NCBI GenBank assembly: GCA_030761205.1 | Contig: JAULJL010000010.1 | Location: 2,237,001-2,301,000 of the forward strand | Length of the DNA: 64,000 nucleotides | Origin: Fremontodendron californicum | Lineage: Eukaryota; Streptophyta; Magnoliopsida; Malvales; Malvaceae | Direction of reading: 5' to 3' | Shown: positions 56,525-64,000 of the stretch, piece after piece | Numbering within the stretch: the first letter of the stretch is position 1 | How the letters are laid out: the number at the start of each line of letters is the position of its first letter | Notes under the pieces: model-generated | Databases searched by the model: none | Told to the model about the DNA's origin: nothing | Seen by the model: the letters and a program-made list of their open reading frames with translations, nothing else | Program-made: the position numbers and the translations under genes

Positions 56525-59500
56525 ATGGCTGACAATGAAAGTATTCATGCTGAAGGTGAAAACAGACAAGTACGCACCATGCGTGACTACTTGCAACCAA
56601 CTCGAAGCTCATCACCCTCTTGTTTTATTTTTCCTCTCAATGCAAACAACTCTCGTTTTAAACCAGGTATGATAGCTTTGCTTCCAAATTTCCATGGATT
56701 AGAATTGGAAAGTGCTTACTCGTTTCTAAAAGACTTCGAAGATGTATGTGTCACCTTTAATGACCAACAATGTACAAATGAAATTGTCAAGCTAAAATTA
56801 TTTCCTTTTTCTTTAAAAGACAAAGCAAAAATTTGGCTTCATAATTTAAAACCAAGGTCAATTGGCACATGGCAAGAATTACAAACTAAGTTTCTAAAGA
56901 AATTTTTCCCAGCACATAAAACTACTGCTTTGAAAAGACAGATTCAAAATTTCAATCAAAATCAAAATGAAGCTTTTTTTCAGTGCTGGGAGCGTTTTAA
57001 AGATTTATTAAGTTCTTGTCCACATCATGGTTTTGAAAAATGGCATCTTATTAGTTTCTTTTATGAAAGTTTAACTCCCGAAACTAAACAATTTGTTGAA
57101 ACAATGTGTAACGGTGAGTTTCTAGAAAAAGAACCTGAAGAAGCCTTTGACTACCTAGACCATTTGGCAGATAACTCTCAAGCCTGGCACACAGATAATT
57201 CCTCTGAAAGTTCCAATAGATCTAATCCTGTTTCTAACAGAGGTAAATATCATTTTAGTCAAGAAGATGAGATAAAAGCTAAAGTAGCTAATTTGGCTAG
57301 AAAGATTGAAGCCATGGAACTTAGAGAAGTAAAAGAAGTCAAAACGGTTAAAAATGAAGACAGTTGTGGAATTTGTGAAATCATGGGACACCCCACTTCT
57401 GAATGTCCAAACATTCCCATTCTTAAAGAAGCGTTGCATGATCAAGTAAATTCCATAAACACATTTAAAAAGCCTTTTGCTTCTTCTTACTCTGAAACGT
57501 ATAACCCTGAATGGAGAAATCATCCCAACTTCAGTTGGCGGAATAATAATCATATTCAGGTACCACAATCTCAAAAGCCGGGCAACACTTTTTCCTATCA
57601 ACCTTCACGTGTACAAACCTTGGAAGAGACATTGCAAGCATTCATGCAAACACAAGCAAATGTGTATAACCAAACTTCACAGGACATCAATGAGATCAAA
57701 AACACCTTGTCCACATTGACAGCTTCATTACGCACTCAAGAAAAAGGTAAGTTTCCTGCTCAACCTCAGCCTAACTCTTCTACTCAATGTCTTGTTTCTT
57801 GCTCCAATGAAACTCAACAGGAAAATGCCAGTTCTATCACAACTCTTCGAAGTGGAAAGGCAATTGACAAAAACATTCCATCAAATGACCAAGATCATCC
57901 TTACCCTCCGAAAAGTAATGGTAAGGATGATGGTAAGTCTGAACTTCTTGAAAATTTGGACAAAGAAAAAGGTATCCATCCTGCTCCTTTTCCTCAAAGG
58001 TTGCAAACAATAAAGAATTTGAATCAAAATGCAGAAATTTATGAACTTTTCAAACAAGTTAAGATTAACATTCCTTTATTGGATGCAATCAAACAAGTTC
58101 CATCTTATGCTAAATTTTTGAAGGACATGTGCACAGTTAAAAGGAAACATAATGAACAAAAGAAAGCATTTCTGACGGAAAGTGTGAGCTCAATCATTCA
58201 GCACCTTACTCCACCAAAATTCAAAGATCCTGGATATCCAACAATCTCATGCATCATTGGAAACACTATAATAGAACGTGCATTGCTTGATCTTGGTGCT
58301 AGTGTTAATCTTTTGCCTTTTTCTGTTTATCAACAGTTAGGTTTAGGTGAACTCAAGGAAACACCTGTTACACTTCAACTAGCTGATCGTTCTGTAAAAA
58401 TTCCTCGAGGGATAGTTGAAGATGTTTTGGTTCAAATTGATAATTTTTACTTCCCTGTTGATTTTATTGTTTTGGACACACATCCTGTTTCAAATCCAAA
58501 TGTTCAAATTCCTGTTATATTAGGCCGTCCATTTCTTGCAACTTCTAATGCTCTGATAAATTGCAGGAATGGTATTTTGAACATTTCTTTTGGAAATATG
58601 ACTTTAGAATTAAATGTGTTCAACATTTGCAAGCAACCTGGTGATGATTCAGAAGTACATGAAGTGGATTTCATTGAAGAACTTGTTCATGAACATCTCA
58701 CCACTACCACATTCCATGATCCTTTAGAAGCTTATTTAATTGAATGTGAGTTTGATAATGCTTCAGAAATTTCACACACTGATTCTTTGTTAAATTCTTT
58801 TCAGGATAAGCATTGTTGGAAACAAAAGTTTGAGGAACTTCCATCACTCACAAATGTCACTGTACCATCAACTATTGAACCACCCAAGCTGGATTTAAAA
58901 CCATTGCCATCCGAGCTAAAATATTCCTTTTTGGGTGAGAATGAAACTTTTCCAGTCATAATTTCTTCACATCTTGATGAACTACAAGAAGGTAAGTTGT
59001 TACAACTTTTGAAGATGCACAAAAATGCATTAGGATGGACCTTAGCTGACATAAAGGGAATAAGCCCATTAATCTGCACACATAATATTTATTTAGAGGA
59101 AAATGCTAAACCCTCTAGACAAATGCAACGAAGGCTTAATCCTAATATGAAAGAAGTAGTGAGAAATGAAGTCATTAAACTTTTAGATAATGGAATCATT
59201 TATCCTATCTCTGATAGCAAATGGGTAAGTCCTACTCAAGTCGTACCTAAGAAATCTGGAGTTACTGTAGTTAAAAATGAAAACAATGAATTAATTCCAA
59301 CTAGGACTGTTACTGGTTGGCGCATGTGCATTGACTATAGGAAACTTAACTCAGTGACGAGGAAAGATCATTTCCCTTTGCCTTTCATGGATCAAATCTT
59401 AGAAAGAGTTGCAGGGCATGAGTTTTATTATTTTCTAGATGGATATTCTGGATATAATCAAATTGCCATTGCACTTGAGGACCAAGAGAAAACCACTTTT

Positions 59501-61792
59501 ACATGTCTTTTTGGTACTTTTGCATATCGTAGAATGCCATTTGGATTATGTAACGCCCCTGCCACATTTCAAAGATGCATGCTTAGTATTTTTAGTGACA
59601 TGATTGAACGTAATCTTGAGATTTTCATGGATGATTTTTCTGTTTCTGGTGATTCATTTGATGATTGCTTAGCCAATTTGAAAAATGTATTGATTAGGTG
59701 TGAAGAAAAAAATCCTGTTCTTAATTGGGAAAAATGTCATTTCATGGTCACTAAAGGTATTGTACTAGGTCACATTGTTTCTGCAAAAGGGATTGAGGTA
59801 GACAAGTCAAAAATTGAATTGATTGCTAATCTACCCACACCAAAGACAGTAAAGGACATTAGGTCATTCTTGGGACATGCAGGTTTTTATAGAAGATTCA
59901 TAAAAGATTTTAGCACGATATCTAAACCTCTATGTAATCTTTTAATGAAAGACACTGCATTTGAATGGACTAAAGATTGTGAAGATGCTTTTGAAAAACT
60001 CAAAAATATGCTCACTACTGCTCCTATTATGAGATCTCCTGATTGGTCTTTACCATTTGAAATAATGTGTGATGCTAGTGACTATGCTGTTGGTGCTGTG
60101 TTAGGACAAAGGAAAGATAATAAACCACATGTAATTTACTATGCAAGTAAAACTTTAAATAGAGCCCAAATGAATTATTCCACTACAGAAAAGGAATTAC
60201 TTGCAGTTGTTTTTGCATTGGATAAATTCAGATCTTACCTTGTTGGATCATCAATTGTTGTCTTTAGTGATCATGCAGCTTTAAAATATCTTCTCTCTAA
60301 GAAGGATGCAAAACCTAGGTTGCTGAGGTGGATCCTTTTGCTGCAAGAATTTGACATCACCATTCGAGATAAAAAAGGAGTAGAAAATGTGGTGGCTGAT
60401 CATTTATCAAGACTTGTTTGTGATGAATCTTTTGGAACCTCACCAATAAATGATACTTTTCCTGATGAACAACTTCTAATTGTCTCCACGACACCTTGGT
60501 TTGCTGACATTGCTAATTTTCTTGCTACAGGAAAAATTCCTTCTCAATGGAGCCCCCAAGATAAAAGGAAGTTTCTGAATGAGGTAAAGAAGTTCTATTG
60601 GGATGACCCTTACTTGTTCAAATATTGTCCTGATCAGATTTTTCGAAGATGCATTCCCGACAATGAGGTAAGTAGTGTAATTAAGTTTTGTCATTCTGAG
60701 GCATGTGGTGGTCATTTTTCATCAAAGAAAACTGCTGCAAAAATTTTACAGTGTGGATTTTACTGGCCAACTTTATTCAAAGATGCACATAATTTTTGCA
60801 AGTCATGTGAAAGTTGTCAAAAATTAGGTTCCATTTCGGAAAGAAACATGATGCCTTTGAACCCAATTCTTGTAATTGAAATTTTTGACTGTTGGGGTAT
60901 TGATTTCATGGGACCATTTCCACCATCTTTTGGTTTCTTATACATTTTAGTTGCAATAGATTATGTTTCAAAGTGGATAGAGGCAATTCCATGTCGAAAT
61001 AATGATCACAAAACAGTGATTAAATTTTTAAAAGAAAATATTTTGAGTCGATTTGGAATTCCTCGATCTATCATAAGTGATGGGGGAACACATTTTTGCA
61101 ACAAGGTTTTTGAAACATTAATGAAGAAATATGCCATTACACACAAAGTTGCAACCCCTTATCACCCGCAGACAAATGGACATGTAGAATTAGCAAATAG
61201 GGAGATTAAACAAATTTTGGAAAAGACGGTTAATCCAAATCGCAAAGATTGGTCCCTTAGACTTAACGATGCATTATGGGCCTATCGAACAGCTTTTAAA
61301 ACAGCATTGGGCATGTCTCCTTATAGGCTAGTTTATGGAAAACCTTGTCATTTACCTGTGGAACTTGAGCATAAAGCATATTGGGCCATTAAAATGTTCA
61401 ACTCAAACCTTGATGACGCTTCTAATTTACGGAAATTACAAATAAATGAACTTGAGGAACTCAGAAATGATGCATATGAGAATTCTAAAATTCATAAAGA
61501 AAGAACTAAAGCCTTTCATGACAAGTTAATTTCAAGAAAAACATTTGATGTTGGGCAAAAAGTTCTACTTTATAATTCTAGACTTCACATATTTCCTGGT
61601 AAGTTGAGATCAAGATGGACTGGCCCATTTGTGGTTAAGCATGTGTATCATTATGGAGCAGTTGACATTGAGAATCCTCAAAATGGTAACGTATTCAAGG
61701 TAAATGGACAAAGACTCAAACTCTTTTTGGAAAATCATGTTACTCAAGAAGAGGTTGTTTTTCTTTCTGATCCTTGTTTTGAAAATAACTAG
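56525..61792 (+). CDS. Gag-Pol polyprotein of the Athila-type retrotransposon
   Basis: A single open frame of 1755 residues from the ATG at 56525 (CTACCATGGCT). The frame is open further upstream (56432), but the 56525 start has the better context. Domains in order: capsid-type gag (about 56690-57130); a CX2CX4HX4C zinc knuckle (57364-57408); aspartic protease with DLGAS (58288-58302) where most retroelements have D[ST]GA, a variant I recall as usual in Athila; reverse transcriptase with YRKLN, RMPFGLCNAP and FMDDF (59625-59639); RNase H (CDASDYAVGAVL from about 60068, then the TEKEL and SDH motifs); an integrase HHCC finger (60687-60830) and a D-D-E core (IDFMGPF, ISDGG, HVELANRE). No stop or frameshift interrupts it, so the enzyme set looks complete. 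It would act in cytoplasmic virus-like particles and integrate cDNA in the nucleus. Confidence 0.95.
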   Translation: MADNESIHAEGENRQVRTMRDYLQPTRSSSPSCFIFPLNANNSRFKPGMIALLPNFHGLELESAYSFLKDFEDVCVTFNDQQCTNEIVKLKLFPFSLKDKAKIWLHNLKPRSIGTWQELQTKFLKKFFPAHKTTALKRQIQNFNQNQNEAFFQCWERFKDLLSSCPHHGFEKWHLISFFYESLTPETKQFVETMCNGEFLEKEPEEAFDYLDHLADNSQAWHTDNSSESSNRSNPVSNRGKYHFSQEDEIKAKVANLARKIEAMELREVKEVKTVKNEDSCGICEIMGHPTSECPNIPILKEALHDQVNSINTFKKPFASSYSETYNPEWRNHPNFSWRNNNHIQVPQSQKPGNTFSYQPSRVQTLEETLQAFMQTQANVYNQTSQDINEIKNTLSTLTASLRTQEKGKFPAQPQPNSSTQCLVSCSNETQQENASSITTLRSGKAIDKNIPSNDQDHPYPPKSNGKDDGKSELLENLDKEKGIHPAPFPQRLQTIKNLNQNAEIYELFKQVKINIPLLDAIKQVPSYAKFLKDMCTVKRKHNEQKKAFLTESVSSIIQHLTPPKFKDPGYPTISCIIGNTIIERALLDLGASVNLLPFSVYQQLGLGELKETPVTLQLADRSVKIPRGIVEDVLVQIDNFYFPVDFIVLDTHPVSNPNVQIPVILGRPFLATSNALINCRNGILNISFGNMTLELNVFNICKQPGDDSEVHEVDFIEELVHEHLTTTTFHDPLEAYLIECEFDNASEISHTDSLLNSFQDKHCWKQKFEELPSLTNVTVPSTIEPPKLDLKPLPSELKYSFLGENETFPVIISSHLDELQEGKLLQLLKMHKNALGWTLADIKGISPLICTHNIYLEENAKPSRQMQRRLNPNMKEVVRNEVIKLLDNGIIYPISDSKWVSPTQVVPKKSGVTVVKNENNELIPTRTVTGWRMCIDYRKLNSVTRKDHFPLPFMDQILERVAGHEFYYFLDGYSGYNQIAIALEDQEKTTFTCLFGTFAYRRMPFGLCNAPATFQRCMLSIFSDMIERNLEIFMDDFSVSGDSFDDCLANLKNVLIRCEEKNPVLNWEKCHFMVTKGIVLGHIVSAKGIEVDKSKIELIANLPTPKTVKDIRSFLGHAGFYRRFIKDFSTISKPLCNLLMKDTAFEWTKDCEDAFEKLKNMLTTAPIMRSPDWSLPFEIMCDASDYAVGAVLGQRKDNKPHVIYYASKTLNRAQMNYSTTEKELLAVVFALDKFRSYLVGSSIVVFSDHAALKYLLSKKDAKPRLLRWILLLQEFDITIRDKKGVENVVADHLSRLVCDESFGTSPINDTFPDEQLLIVSTTPWFADIANFLATGKIPSQWSPQDKRKFLNEVKKFYWDDPYLFKYCPDQIFRRCIPDNEVSSVIKFCHSEACGGHFSSKKTAAKILQCGFYWPTLFKDAHNFCKSCESCQKLGSISERNMMPLNPILVIEIFDCWGIDFMGPFPPSFGFLYILVAIDYVSKWIEAIPCRNNDHKTVIKFLKENILSRFGIPRSIISDGGTHFCNKVFETLMKKYAITHKVATPYHPQTNGHVELANREIKQILEKTVNPNRKDWSLRLNDALWAYRTAFKTALGMSPYRLVYGKPCHLPVELEHKAYWAIKMFNSNLDDASNLRKLQINELEELRNDAYENSKIHKERTKAFHDKLISRKTFDVGQKVLLYNSRLHIFPGKLRSRWTGPFVVKHVYHYGAVDIENPQNGNVFKVNGQRLKLFLENHVTQEEVVFLSDPCFENN

Positions 61793-63665
61793 ATGTAAAT
61801 ATAATTTTTACTAATCTTCAAAAAAAAATAATAATAATAAAAAATTGTTGTGTTTTAAGACATTTAGAAGTATTCATTCTGAACAAGGTCTGAGTAAGGG
61901 AGACTTGAGACATACCTTGTCAGTTTGATTTTAACCTTTTTATGTTTACTTGTTAATTTTTGTTTAGTATTTTAAGATTATTTAGGTTGCATGAGTTTGT
62001 TTTGTTTTGAGTCTTAGTTGTTCCTATTCTTATGTTATTAGTTCTTTTCTCTTACACATGATTCTTTCATTTGGGTTAATAGACTTACATTGAGGACAAT
62101 GTAAGAATTAAGTGTGGGGGGAATGATTTAGGATTTCTTTTATTTTTGTCTACTATTTTTTTATGAGTCTTTATTATTATTATTATTTTTTTTAGTGTGT
62201 TTTAGTTCATTTTTAATACAATGATGAGATATGAATTGCATAAGTCTAAAACAGATTTATTAGTGAGAAGATTTTCATGAGAATTGAGCTTGATGTCAAC
62301 CTTTTTATGAGCCAATGTTAATATGATATGTTGATTGAGAAAGAAGCATGTTTAGACTTAATCTGACTTGTATAATCATCCTTGTGAGTTTTTGAGCCTA
62401 TAATGATTGATGCATTATACAAATCAATCTAATTTCTTTCTTGAGAGCTCTTATGATTACATGATTCTCTAGAACTTGCTTTAAACCGTTTGAGACTATA
62501 TTGATACATGTGACAACATGAATATGATAGAGGCATTAGGATTATAACCAGAGCCAAACAGCCATCCATTATTAATGTTCTAAGAGAACATCCCCACTAG
62601 TAAGCCAATTTGAGCCTACATTAAATATGCTATTTTATTGGTAACCAGAACTTACACCTAGCCTAAATATACTTATATCCTTACCCTTGTTCTAAAGATG
62701 GATTATATATTTTGAGACATATTGCAAAAACAAGGGATACTTTTTGAAAATTTGGGTTAGAACGAAAGATAAGTGTGGGGGAGGAGAGAGGCAAAAGTCA
62801 AGAGAAAAAGAAAGGGATCATTGTTAAATACATTCCCATATTCAAAAAAAAAAAAAAATCTTCTCTTGAACTTCTAGTTAAAGTAAAGAAAAAGATGTTA
62901 CAAAGTTGGTTAGAATGAAGCAAAGGCTCAACATGAATATTTAGCCTATGTTACCATGTACTTGTAAAGAGTTCTGAGAAATTTATTTGTATGATCTTAT
63001 TATGTCTCTAAACTCTATAAACTCTTTGGAACCTTTGTGATATCTTTATCCTTTTGTTCTTTAACCACATTATAACCCTTTGGCCCCATTACAATCTTGA
63101 AAAAAGACCTCTTGATTTATGAAGTTGTATGATCTAAATAGTGGAGAATAGGTGGACAAGCAAGCATATGGTAGAACTGTTTTCATGAGATTGATTGAGT
63201 GTAAACACTTTACCACTACTTTAAAGAGTGAAAATCATGAGAGTATAGTGAGAAGTTGAGATTAAGTTGAATATGCACTATTTTGATTGAAATATGTTAT
63301 GTTAATATTGGCTTAACTCATTTATTTACATTCAAGCATAAATTTTTGTGAAATTCTTTGAGCTATTGATTAGTTTATAAGGCTTGTTCAAAGATTGTCT
63401 CTAATTTATATTGAAAGGATTAGGAGTAAATATTTTTAGTGTATGTAGTTTACTTATATTTTAGTTTTTCAATGTTTGTGGGTATCGTTCTAGCAAACCC
63501 TCACGAGACTAAACTCGTCCACTAGGGACACCTAGGGGTTTAAAGGCTTGTGTCACATGCTAAGTGCCACCGTAATTTCCTACGAAAATGGATTAGATTA
63601 GATTTTCTTATTTTATTTTTATTGAGTCGTTGCTAGGGACTAGCAACAATCTAAGTGTGGGGGTG
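61793..63665 (+). other. 3' non-coding region and polypurine tract of the Athila-type element
   Basis: 1.87 kb without an open frame of useful length. In several Athila lineages an envelope-like frame lies here, and I see none. The motif AAGTGTGGGGG occurs three times, at about 62109, 62770 and 63653. The last one, directly before the 3' LTR, is the polypurine tract. The function of the inner copies is unknown. Confidence 0.75.
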
Positions 63666-64000
63666 TGATAACTCGTATAATTATATAGTTTTTAGTTATG
63701 TTTTATTATTATTTTGTGTCAAATATGAGTTATTATTGCTTAGTCTAATTGTGTTTATGATTTTTTATATTTTTATGTAATTTGGTGTTTTTCACGAGTT
63801 TCTTTGAGTGATTTCAGATTACTAGGTTAAATAAAGAATTAAGGGCAAATCCAGTTCAGTTCCAGTTCCGACACCTTTTGCCATATCAGCTATATCTGGA
63901 GTTTCACTGAAGCAATAAGGCTGAAATTTTAACCGTGCATAGTTAAGAGGCATATCTATCTTTTTCATGTTTTACACTTCTTGAAACGGAGTCGTTTTCC
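63666..64000 (+). repeat. 3' LTR of the Athila-type element (first 335 bp)
   Basis: Identical to 54812 onward except one base (TTCCGACACC here, TTCCAACACC in the 5' LTR). The window ends inside it. Confidence 0.93.

Larger units (their letters stand above)
54812..64000 (+). mobile_element. Athila-type Ty3/gypsy LTR retrotransposon (3' LTR cut by window end)
   Basis: Order: 5' LTR, tRNA-Asp primer site, gag-pol, long non-coding region, polypurine tract, 3' LTR. The 335 bp of the 3' LTR inside the window differ from the 5' LTR at one position only, so the insertion is very young. The gag-pol frame is unbroken. The base before the LTR is preceded by AGGCG, the left half of the expected 5-bp target duplication. 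The right half lies outside the window. Confidence 0.93.

Noticed and set aside
61793..63665. Envelope-like gene in the Athila 3' region
   Set aside because: No open frame of adequate length in any frame was found on the sense strand.

Overview
The window is eudicot plant nuclear DNA. It is very AT-rich, its genes have short exons joined by GT-AG introns, it carries plant-specific transcription factors (R2R3-MYB, GARP/HHO, LOB-domain), and it has a dense load of plant transposon families. I cannot name the species. The gene set would fit a rosid, but nothing seen here decides it.

Six protein-coding loci of the host lie in a sea of repeats. (1) 5310-9943, minus: a CDCA7-type 4CXXC zinc-finger gene (partner of DDM1/HELLS chromatin remodelers) in five exons, with a TRIM retroelement inserted next to the 5' splice site of intron 1 and an apparent TA-slippage frameshift that cuts off the C-terminus. 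(2) 11365-12917, plus: a methylesterase (SABP2/MES alpha/beta hydrolase) gene in three exons, broken by an in-frame TAA. A truncated antisense 5' end of a second methylesterase lies downstream at about 13.26 kb. (3) 14803-17195, minus: an R2R3-MYB of the TT2-like, bHLH-binding type, whose second intron holds three different DNA transposons. (4) 27631-29093, plus: a four-exon gene whose product joins an RPW8 domain to a reticulon domain. This is the most unusual gene of the window. (5) 37265-38883, plus: an HHO5/6-like GARP repressor with an N-terminal EAR motif. (6) 50123-51067, minus: a single-exon LOB-domain gene resembling LBD36/ASL1.

The right end (54812-64000) is a young Athila-type Ty3/gypsy retrotransposon. 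It has a 1.5-kb 5' LTR, a tRNA-Asp-type primer site, one uninterrupted gag-pol frame, a 1.9-kb non-coding 3' region and the start of the 3' LTR. It sits beside an older LTR fragment lying in antisense (53870-54811).

Between genes I could delimit several non-autonomous families by their ends and target duplications: a Mutator-like MITE (about 14 copies, 9-bp duplications, several nested); hAT elements with GGGCCGGGC-rich, GCGGGGC-rich or CGGTTAA-rich bodies (8-bp duplications); PIF/Harbinger-like MITEs (TAA duplications); CACTA elements; two tRNA-derived SINE families; LINE remnants; and a 1.5-kb giant inverted repeat near 31.6 kb. The host genes do not form an obvious functional cluster. The functional themes are chromatin silencing, defence and membrane biology (RPW8-reticulon, methylesterase) and transcriptional control.
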